46,574 bases of DNA from Eubacterium sp. (GTDB lineage Bacteria; Bacillota_A; Clostridia; Lachnospirales; Lachnospiraceae): assembly GCA_023663915.1 (NCBI GenBank), contig JAMPGN010000006.1, forward strand, positions 1-46,574, read 5' to 3'. The translations under genes were made by a program, and so were the position numbers. The notes beneath the pieces were generated by a model. It had not been told where the DNA came from. It saw nothing but the letters and a program-made list of their open reading frames with translations, and made no database searches. Each line of letters opens with the position of its first letter. Within the stretch, counting starts at the first letter, position 1. Positions 24,262-33,629 of this stretch are shown one piece after another.

Positions 24262-26370
24262 ATGACAGATATTAAGCAAATTGACGCAATGTGGGACGAC
24301 TCACCGATTGACGTATCAGCGGAAGTAAATTTTATATGGTCTATTGCAAACAAATTAAGAGGACCATATCAGAGTGATAAATATAAAGATGTCATTATCC
24401 CAATGGTTATTATCAGGAGATTTGAGTGTGCATTGGCAGGCACAAAAGCTGCTGTTGTGGAGCAGTTTAAAAAGATGCCGTCATATCCTGCAAAGGCGAT
24501 GTATAAGATTTCTGGTTATCAATTTTACAACACCAGTGAATTTACACTGGCGGAGCTTTTGAATGACGCCGACCATCTGGCAGCCAATTTCAAAAATTAT
24601 ATTGGAGGGTTCTCTGCCAACATTCAGGATATCATCAGGAATCTTGAATTTGATAAACAGATAGATAAGATGGACAAGCATAACAGGCTGCTTTCCGTTA
24701 TTAAGGCGTTCAGCGAGATAGATTTAGACCCTGTGACTGTAGATAACATGAAGATGGGATATATCTTTGAAGAACTTATCAGGAAGTTTTCAGAAAATGC
24801 TGAAGCAGGCGACCACTATACAGGCAGGGACATTATCAAGGTCATGGTTTCTATCATTCTTGCCGAGGGGTGTGATGATATTTTTGACGATGGCAAAATC
24901 ATTACAATCCTTGACCAAGCCGCAGGAACAGGCGGAATGTTATCTACGGCAAATAATTATATCAAGCGTTTTAACCCGACAGCAGATATCAGACTGTTTT
25001 CGCAGGAAGTGAATCCAGAGAGTTATGCGATGTGCCTTGCTGAAATGCTTATCCGTGGACAGAACGCAGAGAATATCAGGCTTCAGGACACAATGCAGGC
25101 TGATTGCTTTATGGATACCAAAATGAGATTTATCCTTGAAAATCCCCCGTTTGGTCAGGCGTGGGGCGGAAAAGATGCACCAGAGGGAGATGAAGAAGCT
25201 GTCAAGGCGGAAGCATTAAAGGGAGATAGTGGACGTTTCCCTGCTGGAACGCCTGGCTCTGGCGATATGCAGTTATTGTTTATCCAATCGGCTATCAATA
25301 AATTAGACGATAACTGTGGACGCGCGGCAATCATCGAAAACGGCTCGCCGTTATTCAGCGGCGGTACTTCTTCTGGGGAATCGCAGATAAGGAGATGGTT
25401 GCTTGAAAATGATTATCTGGAAGCGATTATCCAGTTGCCGACAGATATGTTTTATAACACTGGCATTGCTACATATATCTGGGTTCTTTCCAAAAATAAG
25501 CGAGTAGAGAGAAAGGGGAAAGTTCAGCTTATTGACGCGTCATCCTTTAAACATGCACTCAGGAAGTCTTTAGGCAATAAAAGAAATGAGATTACACCAG
25601 AAGACAGAGTGACGATTACCAAACTTTATGCAGACTTTACGGAAAATGAATACTGTAAGATTTATAACAATACAGAGTTTATCTATCGTGAGTATGCCGT
25701 GATGCAGCCGCTCCAAAGAAGCTATGCAGTTACAAGAGACAGGATTGATGCAATGCTGTCAAGCGGAGCATTGTCATTCCTATATGACGAAGCAAAGGTT
25801 GAGGAACTGGAAAATGCAGAAGAAATCAGCGGCAAGGATAAAGCAAAGCTAGAAAATTACAAAAAGAATAAACCTGTTTATGATTCCATTATTGATTCAT
25901 TAAATGAGTCTGTTTCTGATACTGTATATAAGAATCCAGAATCTTTTATGCCTGTTATCACCAAACTTCTGGCAGGGTGTATTGATGATACAAAAGCATT
26001 AAAGAAGATAATGGATAAAGTTGTGGATGGTCTTTCTGTTATGGACAAGAGCGCGGATATCCAGAAAGACAAAAATGGAAATATCCTTTATGATACGGCG
26101 ACAAAAGATACAGAGATTGTACCTTATGAAGTAAATATTGATGATTATATGGCAAAAGAAGTTCTGCCGCATGTGCCTGATGCGAAATGGTTCTTTGAGG
26201 AGAATTTAGGCGCAAAGAATCCTGTGATAAAAACAGGTGCGGAGATTCCTTTTACCAGATATTTCTATAAATATCAGCAGCCAGAGAGCAGTAAGGTTTT
26301 GGAGCAGAAGTTTCTTGACCTTGAAAAGTCAGTGAATGAAAGAATTGCTAAACTTTTCGGGGAGGGTTGA
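24262..26370 (+). CDS. hsdM: Type I restriction-modification methylase subunit HsdM
   Basis: The 702-residue protein is an N6-adenine methyltransferase. SAM-binding motif I appears as LDQAAGTGGM (about residue 217) and the catalytic motif IV as NPPFG (about 294). A helical N-terminal HsdM_N domain (about 20-160) is preserved, with GDHYTGRDIIKVM before the catalytic part. HsdM works as M2S to methylate, and with HsdR to cut. GGAGAG upstream fits ATG 24262; an in-frame ATG at 24250 is possible. The stop overlaps hsdS. Confidence 0.93.
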   Translation: MTDIKQIDAMWDDSPIDVSAEVNFIWSIANKLRGPYQSDKYKDVIIPMVIIRRFECALAGTKAAVVEQFKKMPSYPAKAMYKISGYQFYNTSEFTLAELLNDADHLAANFKNYIGGFSANIQDIIRNLEFDKQIDKMDKHNRLLSVIKAFSEIDLDPVTVDNMKMGYIFEELIRKFSENAEAGDHYTGRDIIKVMVSIILAEGCDDIFDDGKIITILDQAAGTGGMLSTANNYIKRFNPTADIRLFSQEVNPESYAMCLAEMLIRGQNAENIRLQDTMQADCFMDTKMRFILENPPFGQAWGGKDAPEGDEEAVKAEALKGDSGRFPAGTPGSGDMQLLFIQSAINKLDDNCGRAAIIENGSPLFSGGTSSGESQIRRWLLENDYLEAIIQLPTDMFYNTGIATYIWVLSKNKRVERKGKVQLIDASSFKHALRKSLGNKRNEITPEDRVTITKLYADFTENEYCKIYNNTEFIYREYAVMQPLQRSYAVTRDRIDAMLSSGALSFLYDEAKVEELENAEEISGKDKAKLENYKKNKPVYDSIIDSLNESVSDTVYKNPESFMPVITKLLAGCIDDTKALKKIMDKVVDGLSVMDKSADIQKDKNGNILYDTATKDTEIVPYEVNIDDYMAKEVLPHVPDAKWFFEENLGAKNPVIKTGAEIPFTRYFYKYQQPESSKVLEQKFLDLEKSVNERIAKLFGEG

Positions 26371-26372
26371 TG

Positions 26373-27668
26373 ATGGCTAGGGAAATGAAAGATAGTGGTA
26401 GCGAATGGCTTGGTTTAATTCCTAATGAATGGGAATGCATCAAGGGAAAATATATATTTATCCAACGAAGCGAAAAAGGAAACAAAATTTGTTTAGAATT
26501 ATTATCTCCAACTCAAAAATTTGGAGTAATTCCACAAAAATTATATGATGAACTAACAACTAATAGTGCTGTAAAAGTTCAAGAAAATACAAATCTTGAA
26601 CAATTCAAAACAATACACAAAGGTGATTATTGCATTAGCTTAAGAAGTTTTCAGGGTGGTTTTGAATATTCATGTTATGAAGGTGTAGTTTCTCCCGCTT
26701 ATCAAGTATTTTATCCAGTAAAAAATATTTGTAGAGAGTATTACAAATATTTATTTAAGGACAAAAATTTTATTGATAAAATGAACTCTTATACTATGAG
26801 TTTAAGAGATGGTAAGAATATTGCTTTTAATGATTTCGGCAATACCTATATTCCAGTTCCGCCGATAGAATCCCAAGAAAAAATTGCAGATTTTCTTGAT
26901 AAAAAATGTGCGGAAATAGATACACTTTTATCAGATATACAGGCACAAATTGATATTTTGGAAAATTATAAAAAATCTATCATCACAGAAGCGGTGACAA
27001 AAGGCTTGAATCCTAATATAGAAATGAAAGATAGTGGGATTGAATGGATTGGCGAAATACCAAAAGATTGGGATGTCATCAAAATTGGTCAATTATTTTC
27101 TGCTAGAAATGAACGCAACTACTTAGCGGAAGATAAAGTTCAACTCTTATCACTGTATACTGAAATAGGTGTTTTCCCACAAGGGGAACATACAACTGCG
27201 AGTGGTAATCATGCAAAAACAGTAGAAGGCTATAAGATTGTAAAAAAGAATGACATTGTAGTGAATATAATATTAGCGTGGATGGGAGCTATTGGTGTTT
27301 CAGATTATGATGGAGTAACAAGTCCGGCATATGATGTATATAGCCCCAATTTACACAAAGCAATTCCTCATTATTTTCATTATGTTTTTAGGACATCTGG
27401 TATAGCTGGAGAATGTTATAAATATGGTAAGGGAATTATGATGATGAGGTGGAGAACTTACTCTCAGGAATTTAAGCAAATCAAAGTTCCTTTTCCTGAT
27501 ATTGAGCAACAGCAAATAATTGCAGACTATCTTGATAAAAAATGTGTAGAGATTGATATTGCAATAGATGAAAAGAAACAGCAATTAGATATTCTTGAAC
27601 AATATAAAAAATCTCTGATTTATGAATATGTAACAGGGAAAAAGGAGGTCTCAGAAAAAAATGAATAA
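26373..27668 (+). CDS. hsdS: Type I restriction-modification specificity subunit HsdS
   Basis: Two target-recognition domains are separated by conserved helices. TRD1 spans about residues 5-165 and is followed by SQEKIADFLDKKCAEIDTLLSDIQ...YKKSIITEAVTKGL. TRD2 begins at GIEWIGEIPKDW and ends with QQQIIADYLDKKCVEIDIAIDEK...YKKSLIYEYVTG. The two half-repeats make the symmetric coiled spacer that sets the bipartite target site. GGGGAGGG just upstream favours ATG 26373. TRDs are AT-richer than HsdM/R, as is usual for exchangeable domains. hsdR overlaps the 3' end by 8 nt. Confidence 0.92.
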   Translation: MAREMKDSGSEWLGLIPNEWECIKGKYIFIQRSEKGNKICLELLSPTQKFGVIPQKLYDELTTNSAVKVQENTNLEQFKTIHKGDYCISLRSFQGGFEYSCYEGVVSPAYQVFYPVKNICREYYKYLFKDKNFIDKMNSYTMSLRDGKNIAFNDFGNTYIPVPPIESQEKIADFLDKKCAEIDTLLSDIQAQIDILENYKKSIITEAVTKGLNPNIEMKDSGIEWIGEIPKDWDVIKIGQLFSARNERNYLAEDKVQLLSLYTEIGVFPQGEHTTASGNHAKTVEGYKIVKKNDIVVNIILAWMGAIGVSDYDGVTSPAYDVYSPNLHKAIPHYFHYVFRTSGIAGECYKYGKGIMMMRWRTYSQEFKQIKVPFPDIEQQQIIADYLDKKCVEIDIAIDEKKQQLDILEQYKKSLIYEYVTGKKEVSEKNE

Positions 27669-30645
27669 TATACTAACAGAAAAAGAATACCAGCATTTCA
27701 TCATGGACTATCTGGAAGAAAAGAATGGATATGCCATCAGAAAAGGCAGTGATTTTGACCGCTCATATGCAATGGACAAAGAAATGCTGTTTCAGTTCCT
27801 GAATGATACGCAGCCTGATGAAATGGACGCTCTCAGAAAAATATATAAAGATGATTTAGAAGAAACATTTATAAATTTCCTCAACATGGAGATTACCAAA
27901 AAGCACAGCAGTGTCCTTGAAGTGCTGAAACATGGGATAGAGATTGCCAACATCTCTATTACCTTGATGTATACGAAGCCTGCCACAGACTTTAATAAAG
28001 ACCTTGTAACAAAATACCAGAAGAATATCTTTTCTGTCATGGAAGAAGTATGGGCAAGCGATGAAGAGAGGATTGACCTTGTTATTTTCCTGAACGGCAT
28101 CGTGATTATGACTTTTGAGTTGAAATGCAATGCCGCAGGACAGTCTTATGAGGATGCCATCTATCAGTACAGGGAGGACAGGAACCCACAGACAAGATTA
28201 TTCCTGTTTAAAGCAGGCGCATTTGTCAATTTTGCTATGGATTTAGAACAGGTCTATATGACGACTAAACTAGATGAAGAATCCACGTTTTTCCTGCCGT
28301 TTAATATGGGTAACGGAGAGGGAATCAGCGCAGGCGCAGGCAATCCCATCTATGAGGATAAATACAGTGTTTCCTATATGTGGGAAGAAATTCTGGCAAA
28401 AGATTCTGTCCTGGAACTTATCAGCAAGTTTGTATTTCTGGAAGTCAAAGAAGAAACAGACGAAGCAACGGGCAAGAAGAAAGTAAAAGAAAACATCATC
28501 TTCCCAAGATACCACCAGAGGGATGTGATACATAGAATCCTTGAAAGCGTATATGAAAATGGCTCTTCACAGAATTACCTGATTCAGCACAGCGCAGGCT
28601 CTGGCAAGACTAACTCTATCGCGTGGCTTGCTTATCGTCTGTCATCGCTCCATGATGCCGATAATAAGATTGTTTTTGACAATATCATCATCGTTACCGA
28701 CAGAGTAGTTGTGGACAGGCAGTTACAGGCGGCAATTTTAGGGATGGAGCATAAATCAGGGCTTATCAAGGTCATGGACGATAAATGCAATTCCGCCGAC
28801 CTTGCCCTTGCGTTAAATGGGAATACAAAGATTATCGCTACCACAATCCAGAAGTTTCCCTATATCGTGGACGAAGTGGAGAACTTAAAGCATAAGAGGT
28901 TCGCCGTAATCATTGACGAAGCACACTCATCAACGGCGGGCAAGGATATGGCTGCCGTTACTATGACATTAGGCTCTGGCGAGATACAGATAGAGGAAAA
29001 TTCCGCAGAGGATTTAATCACAGAAGAAATTGCGAAGCATGGCAAGCAGGCTAATGTATCAGTGTTTGCGTTCACGGCGACGCCTAAGCCGACAACCTTA
29101 CAGCTTTTTGGGCGTGTAAATCCTAAAGGGCAGAAAGAAGCCTTCCATATCTATTCCATGAAACAGGCAATAGAAGAAGGATTTATCCTTGATGTTCTCC
29201 AGAACTACACGACTTATAAGACATATTACCAGCTTAACAAAGAGATAGAGGAAGACCCCAGATGTAAGACCAACAATGCGAAACGCCAGATTGCAAGGTT
29301 TGTAGAACTTCATGAAACCAATATCGCCCAGAGGATAGAAGTTATCGTAGAGCATTTCAGGACTACAGTTATGGAGGAACTCGGCGGGACGGCAAAAGCA
29401 ATGGTCATCACGGCATCCAGAGAGGGCGCTGTCAAGTATCATAAAGCCTTTGAGGATTACATCGCAAAGAAAGGGTATAACAATATCCATGCGCTGGTGG
29501 CGTTCTCTGGCAAAGTTACCATGAAGGATGATGGCGGAGAAAAGAAAGAATTTACGGAGGTCGGCATCAATGGATTTGCGGAAGACAAACTTCCTTTAGA
29601 ATTTGATAAAGATGATTACAAAGTGCTACTTGTCGCTAATAAGTACCAGACAGGATTTGACCAGCCGAAACTTTGCGCTATGTATATCCTTAAAAAATTG
29701 AAAGGCGTCAATGCAGTCCAGACGTTATCAAGGCTCAACAGGATTTGCCTGCCGTATGATAAGAAAACATTTATCCTGGATTTTGTGAATGAATATGAGG
29801 ATATAGAAGCGGCGTTTTCCAAGTATTATACGACAACGCTTTTGTCAAATTCTGTAACGCCGTCTGCAATCTATGATATTGAAGCAAAGGTTGACGGGTA
29901 TTCTATCATCGACCCAATGGATATAGCCGACGTTAATGACCTGCTGTATAAAAACAAGTTGTCTGCTAATGAGAAAAAGAAGATAACATTCATCTTTCAG
30001 AAGACAAAGAGAAATGTTGATAAATTATCCACAGAAGACCAGAGGGAGTTTGTAATGGTACTGCGGAAGTTTGTGCGTTTCTATGAGTTTCTGCTTCAGG
30101 CGACATGCTTTGAAGATGTGGAACTGCATAAGAAATACAATTTTATCTCCTTCCTGCTGGCGTACATCAATATCAAGCATCCAGGCGGCGGCTATAACCT
30201 TGACGGCAAGATAAACGCTATGAATTTTGTCCAGAAGAAAAAGGCAGAGCATATAAAGCCAAATATAAAGTCAGACCCTGTAGTAAAACTGCCGACTGCC
30301 GAAAACTTTGTGCTGTCGGAAGACAAGGTACAAAAGCTGTCTGAAATAATTGCCGAAATCAATAGCATGACGGGTAAATCTTATGATAATGACGTCGCTG
30401 TAAAAGCAATGCTCCAGATTAAGGATATTATGATGAAGTCAGATAAGCTGAAAACATCTGCAAAGAGTAACACAGAGAAAGATTTTGAATTTGCTTATTT
30501 TGATAATATTGACGATGCACTGATTGAGGGATTAGAGCAGAATCAGGATTTTTTCAGCCTGCTATTGAGTAATGACGAGATAAAGAAAAGGGTACTGGGT
30601 ATCTTTTTAGGAGATATTTATAAGAGTTTAAAGGATTCAGAATAG
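27661..30645 (+). CDS. hsdR: Type I restriction subunit HsdR
   Basis: The 994-residue motor-nuclease has an N-terminal PD-ExK nuclease (LVIFLNGIVIMTFELKC, ELK about residue 151). The P-loop is HSAGSGKTN (about 309) and the DEAH box IDEAHSS (about 418). Helicase motif III (AFTATPKPTT) and motifs V-VI (KYQTGFDQPKLCAM, QTLSRLNRI) follow. It uses ATP to pull DNA towards the bound complex and cleaves far from the target. The GGAGG ribosome binding site lies within the end of hsdS. Confidence 0.95.
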   Translation: MNNILTEKEYQHFIMDYLEEKNGYAIRKGSDFDRSYAMDKEMLFQFLNDTQPDEMDALRKIYKDDLEETFINFLNMEITKKHSSVLEVLKHGIEIANISITLMYTKPATDFNKDLVTKYQKNIFSVMEEVWASDEERIDLVIFLNGIVIMTFELKCNAAGQSYEDAIYQYREDRNPQTRLFLFKAGAFVNFAMDLEQVYMTTKLDEESTFFLPFNMGNGEGISAGAGNPIYEDKYSVSYMWEEILAKDSVLELISKFVFLEVKEETDEATGKKKVKENIIFPRYHQRDVIHRILESVYENGSSQNYLIQHSAGSGKTNSIAWLAYRLSSLHDADNKIVFDNIIIVTDRVVVDRQLQAAILGMEHKSGLIKVMDDKCNSADLALALNGNTKIIATTIQKFPYIVDEVENLKHKRFAVIIDEAHSSTAGKDMAAVTMTLGSGEIQIEENSAEDLITEEIAKHGKQANVSVFAFTATPKPTTLQLFGRVNPKGQKEAFHIYSMKQAIEEGFILDVLQNYTTYKTYYQLNKEIEEDPRCKTNNAKRQIARFVELHETNIAQRIEVIVEHFRTTVMEELGGTAKAMVITASREGAVKYHKAFEDYIAKKGYNNIHALVAFSGKVTMKDDGGEKKEFTEVGINGFAEDKLPLEFDKDDYKVLLVANKYQTGFDQPKLCAMYILKKLKGVNAVQTLSRLNRICLPYDKKTFILDFVNEYEDIEAAFSKYYTTTLLSNSVTPSAIYDIEAKVDGYSIIDPMDIADVNDLLYKNKLSANEKKKITFIFQKTKRNVDKLSTEDQREFVMVLRKFVRFYEFLLQATCFEDVELHKKYNFISFLLAYINIKHPGGGYNLDGKINAMNFVQKKKAEHIKPNIKSDPVVKLPTAENFVLSEDKVQKLSEIIAEINSMTGKSYDNDVAVKAMLQIKDIMMKSDKLKTSAKSNTEKDFEFAYFDNIDDALIEGLEQNQDFFSLLLSNDEIKKRVLGIFLGDIYKSLKDSE

Positions 30646-30657
30646 GAGGCGTACATC

Positions 30658-30714
30658 ATGGCACGACCTAAAAAGGATAGAGGTAATCTACAAAATGGAA
30701 AATGTTATTGTTGA
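30658..30714 (+). CDS. Possible 18-aa miniprotein or relic after hsdR
   Basis: AGGAGG at 30644-30649, spaced 8 nt from ATG 30658, opens a frame MARPKKDRGNLQNGKCYC ending TGA 30714. The strong ribosome binding site argues for translation; the length argues for a relic of a larger gene. Function unknown. Confidence 0.3.
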   Translation: MARPKKDRGNLQNGKCYC

Positions 30715-30736
30715 AATATCACAGAATAAAAAAGGA

Positions 30737-30765
30737 TTGCAAAGCCGATGATAAATTCGTAGAAT
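30737..30765 (+). promoter_or_regulatory. Candidate promoter for the ATPase-HNH pair
   Basis: TTGCAA (30737-30742), 17-nt spacer, TAGAAT (30760-30765), 66 nt before the ATPase start. The pair may thus be expressed separately from hsdMSR. Confidence 0.4.
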
Positions 30766-30830
30766 ATAAATTACAGCATAGATGAAATCGTAAATTGTCG
30801 TTAAATAAAGACAGAGAAGGGTGATTTGGA

Positions 30831-32141
30831 ATGAGAATCAACAATATAACATTAAAAAATTATAAATGTTTTGGAGAATTTGAAATGGATTTTCACGAAA
30901 GATTGACAGTTATTGTTGGCGGGAATGGTTCGGGAAAAACATCTATTCTGGAGGGATTGGCGGTTTCATTGGGAACAATGTTTACAGGATTTGATGGAAT
31001 ATCAGGAGTCAGTATTCAAAAAAAAGATGTTCATTTGAAAGCCTACCAGATGGGAGAATCTGAAGATGTGCAGCCGCAATATCCGGTTGAGATATCAGCA
31101 GTGGGAAATATAGATGATAAAATGATTACATGGACGCGGTCTTTGAATGGGGCAGGCGGGAATACAACAGTCAAAGAGGCAAAAGAAATGACAGATATTT
31201 CAAAGAAATATCAGGAACGTATGAGAATGGGAGATACCTCTTTGATTTTGCCTGTTTTGGCTTATTATGGGACAGGACGTTTATGGGATTATCACAGGGA
31301 AAGGCAGACAGATACATTTAAAGTGAGCACAAAAACAAATGGCTATATTAACAGTATGGACGGAACAGCAAATACTAAATTGATGATGAGTTGGTTTAAA
31401 AAGAAAACCATGCAGATGGGACAAGCCAACGCAAATGGTTTTAATGCGTTTTTGGAGTTGCCGTTTGTATATACAGCGATGAGAATATGCTATGAACGTA
31501 TTACCGGTTACAGGGATGTGAAATTTATGTATAATTTTGATACGAACGAAATTGATTGTCATTATACAGATGGATTGGGTTTTCAGATGCATATGCCATT
31601 ATCACAGATGAGTGATGGGTATAAGGGAACGATAAGTTTGATTGCAGATATTGCTTATCGAATGGCAGTATTAAATCCGCAGCTGGGAACAGATGTAATC
31701 AATAAAACAGATGGAATTGTGCTAATTGATGAAGTGGATTTGCATCTTCATCCAGCATGGCAGCATCGTATCCTTGCAGATTTGCAGGAAATATTTCCGA
31801 GAGTACAATTTATAGTTACAACACATGCGCCTGCAGTGATTAGCAGCGCAAAGAGTGAAAATCTTGCTATTTTGAAAAATGATAAAGTATGGGATGCAAA
31901 CTCTGAGATATATGGAAATGATGTAAATTCTATTTTAAAGGAAATTATGGGTGTCTCAGAGCGCAATCCTGCCGTAGCGGAGCTTTTTAACTCTTTTTAT
32001 ACTGTATTGAATGATGGGCGGTATGAAGAGGCAGAAAAGGTGTTAGATGAGATCGATAAACAGAGGGATTACCACGATAAAGAAGTGGCAGCTAACCGAG
32101 TGAAATTGAAGCTGGAGAGAATCCGAGGAGGTCAGAAATGA
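30831..32141 (+). CDS. Septu-type (PtuA-like) AAA ATPase
   Basis: This 436-residue ATPase has the OLD/RecF/SMC-related layout. The N terminus is MRINNITLKNYKCFGEFEM, with Walker A GGNGSGKTS at about 30-38. The ABC-like signature is MSDGYKGT (about 262), Walker B is IVLIDEVDLHLHPAW (about 300) and the switch His lies in VTTHAPAV. It is followed by an HNH nuclease gene overlapping by 4 nt, the arrangement of Septu (PtuA-PtuB) anti-phage systems. The ATPase is thought to sense infection and control the nuclease. No reverse transcriptase is nearby, so it is not a retron effector pair. Confidence 0.8.
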   Translation: MRINNITLKNYKCFGEFEMDFHERLTVIVGGNGSGKTSILEGLAVSLGTMFTGFDGISGVSIQKKDVHLKAYQMGESEDVQPQYPVEISAVGNIDDKMITWTRSLNGAGGNTTVKEAKEMTDISKKYQERMRMGDTSLILPVLAYYGTGRLWDYHRERQTDTFKVSTKTNGYINSMDGTANTKLMMSWFKKKTMQMGQANANGFNAFLELPFVYTAMRICYERITGYRDVKFMYNFDTNEIDCHYTDGLGFQMHMPLSQMSDGYKGTISLIADIAYRMAVLNPQLGTDVINKTDGIVLIDEVDLHLHPAWQHRILADLQEIFPRVQFIVTTHAPAVISSAKSENLAILKNDKVWDANSEIYGNDVNSILKEIMGVSERNPAVAELFNSFYTVLNDGRYEEAEKVLDEIDKQRDYHDKEVAANRVKLKLERIRGGQK

Positions 32142-32845
32142 TTGCGATTAAGAAGGGGGATGAACCCGAGGGCTTAAAGGAATTAAGAGATAATCCCATG
32201 GTAAAGATGCTTCCGCCTAAAGAGGCGTTTAAAGAATTGCGCGCTCCGTTGAAAGAGAAAGTGTTTGAAAGTTTGAAGAGAGATCAGGGACAGTTGTGTG
32301 TGTATTGTATGAGCAGGATTCCAAGAGAGGATAAAGAGCCGGGAATAGCAGGAATATCAATAGAACATTTTATACCGCTGACTCCTGGTGATGGGCGTGA
32401 TGTTGGACAAGGATTGGATTATCAGAATTTATATGCCGTTTGCCATGGTAATATGAAGAGACATATAAAGGGGACACGCAGGACAATGTCGATAGAGAAT
32501 TTGACTTGTGACAAACATCGTGAAAATACGGAATTTAGAAAGATTAACCCATGCAGGGAAGAAACGCTGCAGTCGATTTTTTATAAGCCGGACGGTCAGA
32601 TAGATGCTGAGGATCCGGATGTACGTTTTGATTTGGTAGTTACATTGAATCTAAATTGTGTAACGGCTCCATTGGTTTCAGAGCGAAAAGCGGCACTGGA
32701 TGCGTTGATTGATGATCTGGGTAGTATAGAGAGAGAAGATTTACATAGTTATTGTGCAGAATTATTGCGTGTATTTATGCAGGAAGAGAATCCCAAAACA
32801 CCATATGTAGGGATAATAATCTGGTATTTGAAGACTATGGTGTAA
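32138..32845 (+). CDS. HNH endonuclease partner (PtuB-like, TIGR02646-type)
   Basis: The 235-residue protein has a zinc-supported HNH site: CVYCMSRI (about 49-56), the catalytic segment SIEHFIPL, the central NLYAVCHGNMK, and LTCDKH. These are the elements of the HNH nuclease that partners Septu-like ATPases. It probably degrades DNA (phage or host) on activation. Translationally coupled to the ATPase by an ATGA overlap. It is the last gene of the island; the repeat of the UPF0210 end follows after 13 nt. Confidence 0.8.
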   Translation: MIAIKKGDEPEGLKELRDNPMVKMLPPKEAFKELRAPLKEKVFESLKRDQGQLCVYCMSRIPREDKEPGIAGISIEHFIPLTPGDGRDVGQGLDYQNLYAVCHGNMKRHIKGTRRTMSIENLTCDKHRENTEFRKINPCREETLQSIFYKPDGQIDAEDPDVRFDLVVTLNLNCVTAPLVSERKAALDALIDDLGSIEREDLHSYCAELLRVFMQEENPKTPYVGIIIWYLKTMV

Positions 32846-32858
32846 GCATTACATATAG

Positions 32859-32894
32859 AGGATTCCCGCGCCGATTCACAGCTTTAAGAACTGA
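32859..32894 (+). repeat. Right copy of the island-flanking direct repeat
   Basis: It encodes the same [11 protein letters not shown] plus stop as 24078-24113, with four synonymous third-base changes (ATC/ATT twice, CAT/CAC, AGT/AGC). No open frame enters it from upstream, so here it is a relic. Confidence 0.85.
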
Positions 32895-32918
32895 CGTTCG
32901 ATTTTCGGGAGATCACAG

Positions 32919-32948
32919 TTGACAGAGCACCGACAGACGGATTATAAT
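32919..32948 (+). promoter_or_regulatory. Promoter of the ECF transporter operon
   Basis: TTGACA (32919-32924), 18-nt spacer, TATAAT (32943-32948). Both hexamers are perfect consensus. The leader to the ATG (33000) is about 45 nt, too short for most riboswitches. Confidence 0.75.
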
Positions 32949-32999
32949 AAGGCTGTATTTTAAGAACCCAAAATAATACATATGAGGGAGGTCTTTTTT

Positions 33000-33542
33000 A
33001 TGCAAAAGTTATCTGTAAAGAGCGTTGTTGCCATCGGCATCGGCGCGGCACTGTTCTTTGTTCTGGGCAAGGTGGCGATCCCGTCTCCCGTGCCGAATAC
33101 GAACATCAGCTTACAGTATGCGGTGGAGGCGGTATTTGCAACCCTGTTCGGTCCCGTGGCAGGCGTTCTGATTGGCTTTATCGGCCATACGCTGATTGAT
33201 GCGACGAGCTACGGTCCCTGGTGGAGCTGGATCATCGCTTCCGCGTTTGTGGGTCTGGTGATCGGTCTTTTAACCATGAAGCTGAATGTGGAAGAGGGCA
33301 TTGACAGCAAGAAGCTGATCCGCTTCAATGTGGCGCAGATTATCGCCCATATTTTGGCATGGGGGCTGGTAGCGCCTGTGCTGGATATCCTGATTTATGC
33401 GGAACCGATTGAAAAGCTGTTTGCGCAGGGTCTTATGGCAGCTGTGGCGAATATCGTCACCACCGGCGTTGTAGGGACTTTACTGCTTCTCGGTTATGCG
33501 AAGACCGTAGTCAAGAAAGGGTCTCTGGAAAAAGAGGATTAA
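33000..33542 (+). CDS. ECF transporter substrate-binding S component (UPF0397 family)
   Basis: The 180-residue protein is a multi-pass membrane protein (about five to six segments) of the UPF0397 family. Typical pieces are KSVVAIGIGAALFFVLGKVAIPSPVPNT and FGPVAGVLIGFIGHTLID. UPF0397 proteins are S components of energy-coupling factor transporters, often annotated for riboflavin, but the ligand is not proven here. GGGAGG at 32986-32991 sets the start at 33000. The next gene encodes its ATPase. Confidence 0.85.
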   Translation: MQKLSVKSVVAIGIGAALFFVLGKVAIPSPVPNTNISLQYAVEAVFATLFGPVAGVLIGFIGHTLIDATSYGPWWSWIIASAFVGLVIGLLTMKLNVEEGIDSKKLIRFNVAQIIAHILAWGLVAPVLDILIYAEPIEKLFAQGLMAAVANIVTTGVVGTLLLLGYAKTVVKKGSLEKED

Positions 33543-33629
33543 GGAAAAAGCTGAGGCAGATTCGGAGGTATGTCCTTCGGGTCTGTTTCTGCGTTATAAA
33601 CACAAAAAAATATAGTGAGGAGTAGCGGT

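Noticed and set aside
30831..32845. Retron with PtuAB-type effectors
   Set aside because: No reverse transcriptase or msr/msd-like region in the island; only the ATPase and HNH pair are present.
32895..32999. Riboswitch before the ECF operon
   Set aside because: The leader after the promoter is about 45 nt and shows no known aptamer-like fold.
33543..33629. Imperfect hairpin between the S component and ATPase genes as an attenuator
   Set aside because: The stem relies on several wobbles and no T run follows convincingly.
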